Assembly (NCBI GenBank): GCA_007922305.1
Contig: ML677466.1
Coordinates: 264,335-328,334, forward strand
DNA length: 64,000 nt
Direction of reading: 5' to 3'
Source: Dermatemys mawii
Taxonomy: Eukaryota; Chordata; Testudines; Dermatemydidae
Made by a program: the position numbers and the translations under genes. Numbering within the stretch: position 1 is the stretch's first letter; the number at the start of each line of letters is the position of its first letter. The notes beneath the pieces are model-generated. The model worked only from the letters and a program-made list of their open reading frames with translations, searched no databases and was not told the DNA's origin. Positions 22,801 through 35,369 of the stretch are shown here, one piece after another.

Positions 22801-23655
22801 GCAGTGACACAGCAAAGGATTTAGGATTTTGCAAAACTTTGTGGATGGCGCTGTAATGAAAAAACAGTTATTGGGTTCAACATGGTGGTGACTGGGTATA
22901 ATCCTAGAGCCTTTATTATACAGGAGGTGAGACTGTTGTTTCTTCTGGCATTAAAGATTATAAATCCCATGTTTGCTGTGGGGCGGGTTTGGGGGTCTGT
23001 GCTGCCCTAGCCAGGTCATCTTGAGATGCATCTCCAGGTCAAGAGGCCCATCATGGCACAGTCAAAGTCATCCCTGCTCAGGTTCAGGGCTGTGCGGAGC
23101 AGGGCCATGCTATCCCTGTGCTGTCTCCTTAAGGGGACTTGCTCCTGACATCCATGCTGGCCCCAAACTGTGCTCACTTTCCCAATGAGGAGGAAAGAAA
23201 TTCTCTCAAGGTGGCACAGCCGGTTGGTGGCAGAACCAACACTAGAGCCCCTGTTTTCCATCATGTAGCCCAGTGCAGTTCCTACTGGCCCATGGCCTCG
23301 CCCCCTTGGCTTCTGCTCTCCGTTGCCATTATGAGTCCAGTTCAGACACAGCTTGTCACAGAAGAGATGCACACACTGTGCTCTCTCACAGGGTGATATT
23401 ACATTTGTGCTTTCTTGTTTTGTTGTTTCACTTTGTCTAAGAACAGAGACTCATTCTGTCTGGCTGCTTATTATGGTAGTGAGCGATGTTGTTTTTATCA
23501 TGTCAGTCCCAGGATTTTAGGAAGACAAATTGTGTTGCAGAATGAAACCAAGTTTCGAGCTTACATGGTGTAAGTACATAGTAAAAACGCCCCTATAGTT
23601 TGAACGAAAATGTGGCTTTAATTTCCAACTTCCATGGCATTTTCTGTTGCCTGCA

Positions 23656-24617
23656 CTAGCTCAGTACTGAGTTTCTCCTGCAGCATGGATAAAACACCTT
23701 GCTCACTCGTTTCAGGATCTCTTTTGTTGTCACAGCATAAATAATGGGGTTTAACATGGGGGGAATGATAATGTAGAGGATGGCCAGTATGCTGAGAATA
23801 TAACTTGGGATGATGTCCACAAATTGATATACAAAATAGGAGAAAAAGGATGGTGTATAGTACATGAGTACGACACAAACGTGGGAATCGCAGGTTCGAA
23901 GAGCCTTGAGCCGGGCGTCCGTGGATGGGAGCCGGAAGACGGCCTTGAGGATCAACCCATAAGATACAGCAATGAGCACAGCATCCAAGCTGCTTGCTAT
24001 ATTAGGCATGGCTACGCCATACCAGATTTTGAATGTGATATCATCGCAGGCCAGCAGGGCTATACTCAAGTAATCACAAAAGGTGTGAGGCAGATGGTTG
24101 GTTCTGCAGAAATTCAGGCTCTTCACGATAAAGACAAGAGGGAAAATGATACAGAAACTTCTTGTGACAATTGCCAGCCCTATCTTCCCAATCACAGACT
24201 TGGTCAGCATGGCGCTGTATCTCAGGGGGTCGCAAATGGCAACAAAGCGATCAAACGCCATGGCCAGCAAGATGGCCGACTCGGCAAGAAAACCGACATG
24301 GATGAAAAACATCTGGGTCAGGCAGGTAGCAAAAGAAATTTCCTCCACTCTAAACCAGAATACAGCCAGCATCTTGGGCACCATAGTGGTAGAGATCAGC
24401 AGATCAGCAGTAGCCAGCATGGACACGAATAGATACATGGGCTCATGGAGGCTTTGTTCTGTTATTATGATGAATAGTAGCTGACAGTTCCCAAAAAGCG
24501 TCACAACATACACCAGACAGAAGGGGATGGCGATCCAGACGTGAGACTCCTCATAACCCGGGATGCCGGTGAGGATGAAGTTACAATGTCAGAAACAGTG
24601 TGATTGTCAGCTGGCAT
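23656..24617 (-). pseudogene. Olfactory receptor pseudogene, OR52-like (copy C)
   Basis: The expected start is ATG at 24617 (MPADNHTVSDIV, identical in its first residues to copy E). A single base is missing near 24581-24584 compared with copy E, so the frame shifts after 12 codons and stops. The correct frame is open again from 24513 (MYVVTLFGN) to 23656: 285 residues covering TM1 to TM7, with LHEPMYLF, AFDRFVAICDP (DRF instead of DRY) and PMLNPIIYAVTTKEILK. Without the extracellular N-terminus and sequon it is probably non-functional, although the remainder is well preserved, so the lesion is recent. The acceptor (exon 2 starts at 24651) and ATTAAA remain. Confidence 0.85.
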
Positions 24618-25724
24618 CTTGTACCGTTGCTTAGATCTTCCATTCAGTTTCCTGTAAGTAACAGCAAAAGAAACAGTCAGTGAGAACTCAAGTGTCAGCT
24701 GGGACTGGAGTGCATTTGTGGACAGGGTGACGGGTTCACCTCGGGTGCCACCTGGAACTGGGGTTTCACTGAGCCCTCTGCTCCACCAGCCTGTGCTCCC
24801 TCTCACGCTGTGACAAGCTGCAGACCTGCTCCCCATCTTACACTTACACCAGGATACTCACAGGGAGGGACACACCCAGCTGCAGTTACATGCAGGCTCT
24901 GATCAGCCACTGCATGTGAACCAACAGTAGAGAGACTGCAGACAAATTAACCAGCAGCGTTCCAGATTCACACCCCCACTGGACTATAAACCCAAAATGT
25001 TACCGTCTTACCCTACACAGAGAACTGTACAGCGTAAACTCATAAAATTCCCCCTCCCTCAATGTGGAAAGAAATATACAACAGCCTTTGCCCTCGAGCT
25101 ATGATTTTCCCATTTTTTTCATTTCAACTCACTTGTTTACATAAAACAAAAACAAGTTTATTAACTGAAAAGGAGAGATTTTAAGTTATTATAAGTGATA
25201 GCAAACTGATTAAAGCATATTACCTAGCAAATACACAAAAACACAATTTAAGCTTAAGATGCGAACAAGATAGGATATGCAATAGCAAATTTTCACCCTG
25301 GCATATGGTATAAGCAGTCTTGCAGATTCTCAAGATACAAGCTGCACTTGCTTTACAGCTTGCTATCCCCAGGTCTTTCATACACACATTACAAATCCCT
25401 TTAGCCTGGGTCCAGTACTTCCCCCGGTACAGTCTTTGTTCCTAGGCTGTTTCCAGGAATCTTATAGTTTGGGGAGTGAGCAACAAAAAGAAGCCACTCC
25501 TGCTCGTATATAGCTTCAGAAGATGGTGGGAATCCTCTGTTACAAAACTTGTGTCCCAGGCCAGTTTGTTGAAATTTACAGATGTCCCAAGATGGAATTC
25601 AGAGTCACAGGGGTTGGTAACATGTCCCTGCAGAGTGATAGCAGCCATTATCCATAGGCCGTCTAGAGTGTGGTCAGGAAGGCTCATTGGGTGGGAGATA
25701 AGTTTCTCCTAAGGTTTATTAGAA

Positions 25725-26060
25725 TCATAGAATATTAGGGTTGGAAAAGACCTCAGGAGGTCATCTAGGCCAATCCCCTGCTCAAAGCAGGACCAACAAA
25801 AATGAAATCATCCCAGCCAGGGGGACTTTGTCAAGCTGAGCCTTAAAAATTTCTAAAAATGGAGAGTCCATCACCTCCCTAGGTAATCCATTCCAGTGCT
25901 TCACCACCCTCCAAGTGAAATAGTGTTTCCTAATATCCAAATTAGACCTCCCCCCCCCCTGCAACTTGAGACCATTGCTTCTTATTCTGTCTTGTTCTAT
26001 TGTTTCCCAAATTGCTCATTTCCCTGAATAGTCCCTTCCCATCCAGCAATCTAGACTAAA
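25725..26060 (-). mobile_element. CR1 LINE 3' tail
   Basis: Same intronic position as in copies A, B, E and F. It contains a C-run at about 25950-25959. Inactive. Confidence 0.8.
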
Positions 26061-26357
26061 AGCATCTTGCTTATTGGGCATTACCGAAGTGTAACCACAA
26101 TTGAAGGTCAGATACATAGTCAATATTTATAACTTCAGACACAAAAAACATAAACACACACAAATAGGATAATCATATTCAGCAAATATGAACTTTTCCA
26201 ATGACACTGAACATGACTTATCTTGTACAAAATGCATCATAATTATATCATCATAATATCAGTGTGAAGAATGTGGGGCGCAGTGTCACAGAGAGAATAA
26301 TAGATACAATGAAAAAGTCCAAGTGACCGTACTTGTTGGGTGGGACCATAAATCCAG

Positions 26358-26716
26358 TGTGGAAACAAGGGTTAAAGGATATAATTTTAGGCCTATAAGT
26401 CATGTCAAGACAGAGAACAATAGAAAACACAGAACAAAGTTAATGTGACCTAGCCTTAAAAATAAGGATGTTTAAAAACAAAAATGTAAAATTACCAAAA
26501 TGGGTAGGACATAATATAAAGATAATATAAATTGTTATTAATGAGTGTATGTCATTTAAGGGTATAAATACTTGTATTACACTGATGGTACTTTAAAGAA
26601 ACTGAGGCAGAGATGCTCTCTGCCAGCTGTGTTCTTCCCCTGCAATTGCTTAAAATAAAGCTGTCTCTAACTTGTTGTATCCAACCTAAAAGTAAAAACT
26701 TAGTTTTTTCTCCACA
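26358..26716 (+). mobile_element. Retroviral-type LTR (359 bp)
   Basis: Begins TGTGGAAACAAGG, ends CTCCACA. A TATA-like 'ggtataaata' (near 26570) and AATAAA (near 26655) fix the plus orientation. A 4-bp duplication CCAG flanks it (26354-26357 and 26717-26720). The uninterrupted sequence is 'aatccagaaacactc' in copy A. Unusually, it is followed at once by about 40 bp of host duplicon sequence rather than by a primer-binding site. Confidence 0.75.
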
Positions 26717-26757
26717 CCAGAAACATTCTCCTGCTCTGGAAGGTCTCCATTTCAAAA

Positions 26758-29700
26758 ACAAAACCTTTCAATTAAACGAAGCATTTAATTAAGCAACAAG
26801 GTCAAACATGGTAAGTTGCGAACGCCGGGCTGGGAAATGTGTTGGTACCCCTGGGTAAGCCAATGTGTGGCTTAGGCGAGACCTATTTTGCTTAAGGTGT
26901 TGTGGTGATGTACTCAATGGGGTTGTGGTAACCCCTCAGGTAAGATCACAGTTGTGTTCAGTCCAGACAGAGACGCTGTGGTGACCTCTCAGGTAAGGGG
27001 TTGTGGTGACCTTTTAGGTATAAAAAATAGATGCATTGTGGTATAAAAAAATGAATAGGCTGGGTATGTGTATAAGCCACTAACTGGTTTAACATCTCTC
27101 CGAAGGCAATTTAAGTGTGTGGTGTCTAGCCAGTGCTCTGCGCTAAAGGAGGTAAAGAAGGGTCGTGGACTGGTTTTAAAACACCTTTCCTGTGTAAGTA
27201 ATTTGCATAGTGTGTGAAATATGTGTCAAAAGTGTAGGCAGTTAATTGGTCTAAGGCTTAAGCTGACTTCAGCCGCGCCAGGACCTCCACTCTTTAAGTA
27301 AGGAAGTTCTAAACACAAGGGGGGCTCAAACCGAACCTCAAGATCCTGCAAAAGTGTAAAAAAAGTGAAAACCTTTCCTACTTATAAGCTGCTACCACCA
27401 CAAACTTTTTCCTGAAATGTGTGATATTTAGTTTATAAGCCACTGAGCGAACAGGATACTCCCTTGTTTCATTGAAATTAAAATGTTTACACGCGTAATA
27501 ATCCATTTAAACAATTTCCACTAAAAAGTACCCTCAATTTAAATCAGATCATACTTCTTAAAGGTGCTCTCCAAGCTACAAAGTGTAAAATTTAAAAAGC
27601 ATTCCAAATGCCTCCCTATTTCAAATTATTTTGTTCAAAAAAAACCCCAACAGGTTAATTGAAAAGGCAGCTTAAGGTACCAAAAGTTTAAAAAAGCTGT
27701 TTTACGTTCAAGGTCAAAAATCAACACAGACCATGCCAAGCATAAAAAAAACAACAAAGTTTACAAGCTTCAAAAATTAAAAAAATAAACAAAACAGTAA
27801 AAAAGAAGCCAAGCTTCATGTCCCTGAATTTTAAAAATGCTAAAAAAGCCGTAGTCAGGCAGAATGAACTAAAATACCAAGCAAAGGGTCTCTAAATAAT
27901 ACACCCCAGAAAACCCAAGGGTTTAAAAAAAAACAGTTCTCCCAAAAAGAAAAGTAAGTCAAAAATTGCACAGCATATATAATTTCCCATCCATCTCCCC
28001 CTTTTCTCTGCACGTACATGTGTAAGTATAAAAAAACCTTATGGTTTGGGGCATTAAAGTTTTTGTTCCCCTGAATAATGTAAAAGTGTCCCCGATACTT
28101 TTTGCTGTTGTTTTATTTTATTAATAAACATTTAGTCATATGGTGTGTTCTCTTCATCTCCGCCCTACAATCCTGTGGCCTCAGCCTAATCAACTGAAAC
28201 CCAGGTAAATTGGTAATAAAAATCTGTCATAGTTTAGTAAAAAAATAAGTGAAAAAAAATCCCTTAAAAGTGCACACCAGCTATCGGCTTTCCCTTGGTA
28301 TTTCACGTTTGTTTGTCTGGCACTGTTGGTGTTATATGTTAAAATTTGCATAATTAAAGGTGTGCCCACTCTCAGTCGCAACCAAAAAGGGATTTAGCAT
28401 TCCTCTCTCTACCCCTGTTGTCAGAAACACAGTGCAGGTGGGTATACTCCTGGTTGTAAAAATTCGCGTTGGTAAAGAAAAAGACTCAGGGAGTCTCGCT
28501 CCACACATATAACCTTTGGTGCACAGGATCTTAGCCGTAGCATGACTGAGGTACAAAAAAACAGTTTAAAAAAATGTGTACTTTATAACTAAAATGAAGC
28601 AATTAAAAGCATAAATCATCAACCAGGCAGCAACTCAAACCTGCGCCCAGAACAAGTTGCAAGCCTTAAAACAAAACTTCCAGACAAAAAAGGAAGCATT
28701 GACTAAGCAAGTACCAGTCCTTCAAGGACTTGTCAAAATTTAATCATTTTTTGCTCAGCATACGCTGTATCAAAAGTGTGTTTTCCATGAAAAAAAATTC
28801 AATAGTTAAACGCCAATTGGCCATGTGTTCTACCCAGATGGCAAGCCTGCCAAGAAAAAATCCAGGTAGCCCTTATAAGTAAAATGTTTAAAAAAAATCA
28901 GAAGGGGTATGGGCTAGTTAAATAGTCACTCTCCTTGTGGTATCCCTTTGAAGAAAACATTTTTAAGCCGTAAGTAGCTTTAACTCCAAAAACAGGCCAA
29001 AAAGCATCTGTGTTAATGCAAATTACCTAATTAATAAGGTAAAAGTCACTAAAATCTGGTCTGCCTATAAAATTAAATTGGTAGTAAAACAAGGTTGTGC
29101 CCATAAAAAGAAACGGTTTAGCAAAAAAAGCATAATCAGGCACAGGCAAGCAACAAATAAAAAAATTAAAAAACAGGTTAAAATCTTTAAGGGAATAGTA
29201 AAAAAAAAAAAAAGGAAGTATAAGCATGGGAATTTCAAATCCCCAGGACAATACTTTAACAAGAGTAGTTTAGAAAACAAGCAAGTGGTTTAAAAAAAAA
29301 GAAAGTAAAAAGTTAACTCTGTAGTTGCTGAATAAAATTAAGCAGTTAAATTTTGTAAAAATGCTAAAAAAAATAAATAAAAATCTTGGTTTCTCTGCAG
29401 CCATTTAAAAAAAAAAAAGGGCTTTTTCCAAAAAAATGCAATTATACAATGCTACTTAATGAAAATCCTATTAAATTCTAAGAAACTACAGTCATGGTGT
29501 TTCAAATTGCTGTGTATTTAAAAGCAGGTGTTAAAGGTAAAAAGCATATAAGTTATTCTGGTAAAAGCAATTGTATCCCTTTGAAGTAAAAATTTTTAAG
29601 CCGTAAGTAGCTTTAACTTCAAAAAAAGGCCAAAAAGCATCTGTGTTAATGCAAATTACCTAATTAATAAGGTAAAAGTCACTAAAATCTGGTCTGCCTA

Positions 29701-32025
29701 TAAAACTAACACAGAAAAATGGGGGTCATTCCTCTGTTTTGCCTGCAATCAAGAAGGGTATTTGTATTAAAAAAAATATTTTAAGCAAGAACTAATTGCC
29801 CTAAAAGGGATAAACTTATGTCTTTTTCTCTTTCAAAAAATTTTAAAAAGTTAATGCCAGCTAAAAAGCAATCAACATACCACGTATTTACTGCCACAAT
29901 GAAACTTATGTTTTGTCTTGTGGTGTTTGTCTTGTGGCCAAAACTGTTTTATGTTAAATTTTCATAAGGTGGTCTAGTTCAAAACCAAATAAAAGGGTTA
30001 AATTAAACTGTAAATATTTCTTTAGTCAATTTAAAATACAAAATGTTTTCAATATTATTAACAATGCTGAGGTTTAAATACACTTGTTAAAATAAAAAAA
30101 AATCACTGGCCAAATCTTTTAATTAAAAAAATTGTTGTTAAAATTAAACACCAACAAACTTTAAAAGCATAATCATAAAAAGTTAACCCTCTCCCCATAT
30201 TGCACATAAAATCCTTCTGGCTACCCCAAATTTTAGCCAAAGGGCTAAATAATAATAAAATAAGCTATTAAACACCGAAGGCTATACCAAATGAACTCCT
30301 CAAAAGTCAATATCTTTGTCCTGTTTTGTTGCTCCAAAGCTCTGTAATAAACTTATTTTACTAAAGGGGTGTATGTGGCATGCAGTAAAAAATAAAACTA
30401 AAGTACTGTATAACGGGCAATGTATATGTGTTCATTTTTTAAAAAAAGGTGTATAAGTAAAAAGTAAAAGTTTTCTTTGTAGGTTAAAACAAACAAACAA
30501 AAAACTAGAACAAGTTAATTCAAGACCGCAGCTAGCAAGCTCAAATAAAATGCTGTCCCTGTTCAAACTCATATTCAAATAATGTGTTTTGTCACTAAAA
30601 ATAATTTACTTGTATGAAAATAATCCTAGTAACTAATAATTTAACCTGTATTATTTTCCAATATGCTCCTTCTTATGCTATTAACATTAATGCCTCTGAA
30701 AAGTATTAAAAAGTGTAAAATAACAAAAGTAGTATAAGCTATCCCCACAAAATATTTATTAAAACACAAAATAACAAGAATTAACGCCACATTAAAAACT
30801 GTAAAATTCACTTCGGCCCTATCCAGCTTTTAAATCACTTTCCTATATCCAAATTGCTCAAAGGATGCTGCTATTGTTTAGCACAGCAAAAAAAAAAAAA
30901 AAAATGGGTTTCAATAAAAAAATAAAAGGGTTTCAATAAAAAAATAAAAGCTAAACCCTTATAAAATGGTGCAAATAGTGCAGCTGCAATTTAAAATATT
31001 TTTAAAGCCAACAGCATAATAAAAAATTAGGGCAACTAAAGAAGGCCACTGGTCTTATTACTAAAGCACAGCTAACTCAGGTGCAAGCTAAAGTTGGTAA
31101 ATTATATGCTATTTCTGCCCTTAGTGCAATAACCCAAAAGCTGGTAACAAAAAGTGGTGTTAAATATCACCAAAGCAAAAAAAACAAAAACAAAAAAACA
31201 ACAACAAAAAATTGCAGTAAAATCTAGCATGTTCAAAAATGCAAAATTTCCTAAATAACCAGCTAATGGCCATTTCAAGTAATCTTAAGCATCAGGCTTG
31301 GCCCACTGCTCTTAATAGTACTTCAGAAATACCATCCAATTTGTAGCCAAAAACATACTTAAAAATTTTCAGAATAAATGTGCAAGTACTCACAGTGCTC
31401 CTGTCAAGCATATAAGCCAGATGAAGGGATGTGGGCTTCCACATAGGAAATCCTTCCAGGTCCATAAAAATGCATGTAAAATTAAATTATTCACAATAAC
31501 ATCTAAAAAATTAAACCGCCTGGTATGCCTGGTCAATTTGTTGGTAGTGCTCTTAAAGAAACACCAAATATTTAAATTAAAATAAAAATTAATGTTGAGT
31601 ATTTTAACCCTCAAAACCCCCACTGCTTCAGTGTGTTCAAAAATTAAGGCAAAAAAATGTTGTCAGTGATTAATGGGGTTTGTTAAAAAGGTGTAAAATA
31701 AAAAACCACCATAACAAAATAGTTGCTTTCCAGGCTGGTAATAGCTGTGTGTATGTTAAGGCCACCACTTTATTAAATATATATTTTAATTTCACCACAA
31801 TCACAAAGTACTACATTATTTCTTGGCCAGCAAATAAAACCCTACAATTAAAACTCAGTTATTACATATTTAATTAAACCAGTTTCATACCTAATTAATT
31901 CCAAAATTTATAGTCACTCCTACCAAAGGTTCAAAAAATTTCTAATTTACAAAATCAAACCCATGTGCTACAAAATATATACAGTGGATTCCAGTTAATC
32001 AGGCCACCAGTTAATTGGGGTAATT
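26758..32025 (+). other. A-rich, non-coding 5.3-kb block, possible decayed ERV interior
   Basis: Strongly A-rich on the plus strand (parts of 29100-29220 exceed 50% A with far less T). Many TAA codons; no open frame reaches 100 codons. Near 26900-27010 the motif 'gtggtgacctctcaggtaag' recurs in variant forms. A 132-bp direct repeat lies at 28940-29071 and 29573-29704. A stop-free stretch of about 40 codons lies near 31060-31180. Strand-biased A-richness in the orientation of the flanking LTRs suits a degenerated retroviral interior. However, no gag, pol or env motif could be read with confidence, and the flanks do not fit a normal provirus. Confidence 0.35.
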
Positions 32026-32240
32026 GGGTAGTATATAATATAAACATAATGTAAATTGTTATTAATTAGTGTATATCATTAAAGGGTACAAATAATTGTA
32101 TAATACTGCTTGTACTTTAAAGAAACTAAGGCAAAAATGCTCTCTGCCAGCTGTGTTCTTCCCCTGCAAATGCTTAAAATAAAGCTGTCTCTAACTTGTT
32201 GTATCCAACCTAAAAGTAAATATTTAGTTTTTCCTCCACA
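32026..32240 (+). mobile_element. Partial second LTR copy
   Basis: Matches 26502-26716 at roughly nine in ten positions by eye, including the AATAAA and the CTCCACA end, and is followed by the same host sequence 'ccagaaacactctcctgc'. The first 140 bp of the LTR are absent. Just upstream (31980-32020) is 'cagtggattccagttaatc', loosely similar to pogo/Tigger ends. Confidence 0.65.
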
Positions 32241-33396
32241 CCAGAAACACTCTCCTGCTCTGGAAGGTCTCCATTTCAAAAGAGGGAAGAGGATTTGGAT
32301 GGTTCTGGTCCCAGGTGAAGCAGGGCGGGCTCTCCTGGTGTTGCTGTGGACAGCAGAATCTCTCCACCACACATTTGCTACAGTTTACTCAGGGCTCACA
32401 CAGGGACTGTGAAAGTGAGTTAAAACAGCCTTAAGAATCTCAGTGTCTGACTGTATCATCAGCTCAGATAAGAAAATGCTAATTCATATCAAATCTATTT
32501 AGTATATGAAGCTTAGGCTGCATTTTTGTTTCTTTCCTAGGTAATCTGCTTTAATCAGTTTCCTATAATTTATAATCTCCACTTGGTCACCACAAGTGTT
32601 CATGATCCTCTTCACATTGAGGGAGACGCGACTGGGTATTAAAGACACATCCTGGCCAGATTGGACCAGGCAGGACAGTACTGCTCTGGGGTCCTAGGCT
32701 GGAAAGCTGGTGCTTAGAGAGCCTGTGTGTAATGTCAGCTGGGTGTGTATCTACGTGTGTGAATCCTGGTGAAAGTGCAGGCTGGAGGGCTTTGCAGCTT
32801 GTCACAGCTGTGCAGGGTGAGTGGGAGCCCTGGTTGGTGGACAAGCGGGCTCAGTGGTACCCCAGATCCAGATGGCACCCTGGGAGGAAACTGTCACAAT
32901 CAGTATCAAAGGAGCCCTTAGAATCAGTTGCTTCTGGGTTATGAAGTTTGGACGTTTACAGCTATGCTCTTTAAAACCAGCTAATTTCTGCAACCAGAAC
33001 AGACCCAGGCCTGGGGTCCTTGTGGGGTTAATGGAAGTGTTCCCTGAGTGAAGGGCTCGGGATTTGGGGTGCAGAATATTACAGGTCCTCAGTACATTTC
33101 CAATGAGGTTTACTCTGCACAGTCACGTAACCAAGAATGGCCCAGTCCAGAGCCCCCTGAGTTCAACAGCAAGACCCCCAGTGAAGTCCGTGGATCAGGG
33201 TAACCCGGTGACCTCTTCCTAACCCTGACCCTCAGCGCAGTCACAGGAGCGTTATCTCAGTGCCCGGCTCCCGTCCTGCCCCTGAAGTCAGAGTTACCCC
33301 ACACCCCTGTTCTATCCATCCCCAGTTCAAACATTTCCTGGGGTTCATGTGTTTCCATTCGCCCCTTCACAGATTCCTTCCACACAGACAACTCAC

Positions 33397-33607
33397 CAGG
33401 CTCCAGCCCCAGCTGGGGAGGAGGAATCTCTGCCTGTGACCCAGTTGGGGAGCTGCAGGTGGTGGGGAAACTGCACTGACCGGGGCTGACCTACAGGGAT
33501 ATTTATCCTGGTGCCGTGGGAATCCCAGCGGGGACTCAGAGCCAGCAGAGCCCCAGGGACCTGGCCTCTGTGACCAGCTCAGGTGGTGAAGAGCAGCAGA
33601 GAATTAA
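33397..33607 (-). promoter_or_regulatory. Candidate promoter and exon 1 of OR pseudogene C
   Basis: AATTAA (33602-33607), EBF-like site weakened to TCCCACGGCA (33512-33521), TATA-like GGATAAATATCC (33497-33508), GTGAGT donor with exon 1 ending at 33397. The intron to 24651 is now about 8.7 kb because of the 26-32 kb insertion. Confidence 0.5.
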
Positions 33608-33860
33608 CCCTTTCCTCCTTTCTTTGATCTGAGTATTTCGCCTTTAGTACATTATTTACAAAGGTTATTGTGATACTGATGCCCTGGCACAGAGTTCCCT
33701 CTTCTTTGCAAAAAGCTCTCACCTCAGGCCTGATAAACTCACTACACCTCACACAGATCTTAGGGAATATTTACCCTTAGAGAGCATCATGTAAGGTGTG
33801 TGCAGAAAGATTGTAACTTGTCAAGTTTCATAATCATTGCAAAAGGCACATCCAGGTAAT

Positions 33861-34534
33861 AGTTATGGAATAACTATTGTGACCAGGTGACACGTTTTCT
33901 GGGAAGCAAGACAAAGACCAGGAGGAGGAGCAATGGCTGTGTTGGGGGTCACTGACTTCTGTACTAACAAGTTCTGTTCTATATTTGGTTCCTTCGACAA
34001 ATAAACCTTCTGTTTAACACAGTGGCTGAGAGACACGGCTGACTGGGGAGTCGGGGTGCAGGGCCCTCTGGCTTCCCCACAAACTCCTCCCTCACCAGGG
34101 GGTTTTTCATGGTGACTCGGATGATGCGGGGGTTGGCGGCGATGACTGGCAGGTGAGGGTGATCTCTCCGCTGTCAGCCACGCTTTAGCTGAGGCTCATG
34201 GAGGGCCGAGGAGAGCCGGAGTGGAGGGTCGGGGGCTGGATTTCCTTAACCGTGGTGATATTCTTAGTATTGTTCTTGCTGCTGTGATCACAGATCTACG
34301 GGTGGGAGAGCAGGAGAAGGGAACCGACCTCCCCCGGCCCTGTGTAATGCCAGAATCCAGGCCCAAATCATGCAGATCAGCCCCCACTTCTCTCCTGCCC
34401 CTCCTGCTTCTCCAGCGGTTGGCTGCATTCCCCTCTGGCTGGGTCAACTGTGACATCACCGATGACATCGTTGTGAGCAACAATGACATTGGCAGCCCCT
34501 ACCTGCCTGGTCCCCGAAATGGACAGACCCACGA
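33861..34534. other. No recognised gene; LTR-derived start, then unassigned sequence
   Basis: 33880-34090 parallels 21440-21770 (AATAAA, 'cttccccacaaa'). 34100-34530 has no counterpart I can see in the window and is GC-richer. Overlapping open frames on both strands near 34200-34540 show no motif I recognise. Confidence 0.35.
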
Positions 34535-35030
34535 AAGACACTGATCCATTAGAAAGGGCTCAGAGAAGAGCCACGGGAGTGAGTAAAGGATTAGAAACCC
34601 TGCCTGAGAGTGACAGGCTCAAAGAGCCTAGACTCTTTAATTTAAGAAAAGAAAAAATTAAGTCTGATCACAGGTGTAAGTATCTACACAGGGAACAAAG
34701 ATTTTACAATGGGTTCTTCAGTCTAACAGCGAAAGGTCTCGCACAATCCACTAGCTGGGAGTGAAATCTAGACACATTCAGCCTGGGAATAGAGGGTAGC
34801 TTTCTAACAGCGAGGGGGATTAACTGTTGGAGCAATTGACAAAGTTTGTCATTGACCATTGTTCAATCAAGATGGGATTTTTTTCTCTAAAAGCTCTGCA
34901 GTGGGAATTATTAGGGGTCAGGCCCCCAGCCTGTGCGAGGGAGGGGCTCAGACCGGATGAGCGTGATGGTCCCTTCTGGCTTTGGAGTTAATGATTCGGT
35001 GAATAATGGGGATGTGAAGCCAGCAACGGG
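34535..35030 (+). mobile_element. Old CR1/L3-type LINE 3' end
   Basis: Encodes a degenerate tail beginning LERAQRRATGVSKGLE and continuing LRKEKIKSD. It ends in a 'gatggtcccttctggctttg' terminus. More diverged than the other CR1 pieces. Confidence 0.65.
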
Positions 35031-35159
35031 CCAACTCCCTGGGTCAGATTCTCCTCTGCCTCTGTGCGATGTCTGGCCTAGTTTGTAAACTCCTTGGGGC
35101 AGGGGTCACGTCTCAGTTTGGAAGGTGCCTGGCACAGGCCTTTGTCCCCCAGTAACAAG

Positions 35160-35369
35160 AGTAAATAATATTATTGAGCTGTTTCATCCGTGGATCTCTA
35201 AGCCCTCCACAAAGGACGGCAGGATCATTGTTCCCATTCCATAGATGGGGAACGGAAGCACAGGGACATGATGTGAATTGCCAAAGGTTCTCTAACAGGC
35301 CGGTGGCAGAATTTGGGGATCGAACCCAGATCTGTTGAATACCAGTCCTGATTCACAGCCTGTGTGGAT
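35160..35369 (+). mobile_element. MIR SINE
   Basis: Plus-strand MIR core: 'ttgttcccattccatagatg', 'ggaacggaagcacaggg', 'ccggtggcagaatttggg', 'gatcgaacccagatctg'. An ancient tRNA-derived SINE shared by amniotes. Confidence 0.8.

Larger units (their letters stand above)
22810..33860 (-). repeat. OR duplicon copy C, expanded by a large insertion
   Basis: Same order as A: 3' flank, OR, LTR-like intron, promoter. It is interrupted from 26358 to 32240 by an LTR, an A-rich block and a partial second LTR. Copy C sequence resumes at 32241 with 'ccagaaacactctcctgc', exactly where copies A and E continue after 'aatccag'. Confidence 0.8.

Noticed and set aside
31981..32020. Pogo/Tigger-type terminal inverted repeat
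   Set aside because: Only one loose match ('cagtggattccagttaatc') was seen, with no partner end or TA duplication confirmed.
26758..32025. Mitochondrial insertion (NUMT) as the origin of the A-rich block
   Set aside because: No mitochondrial rRNA, tRNA or coding motifs were seen, and C is not elevated as expected for a turtle mitochondrial light strand.
34196..34544. Possible host gene fragment with open frames on both strands
   Set aside because: No recognisable motif, start context or splice structure; the frames overlap in antisense and the region is GC-rich.
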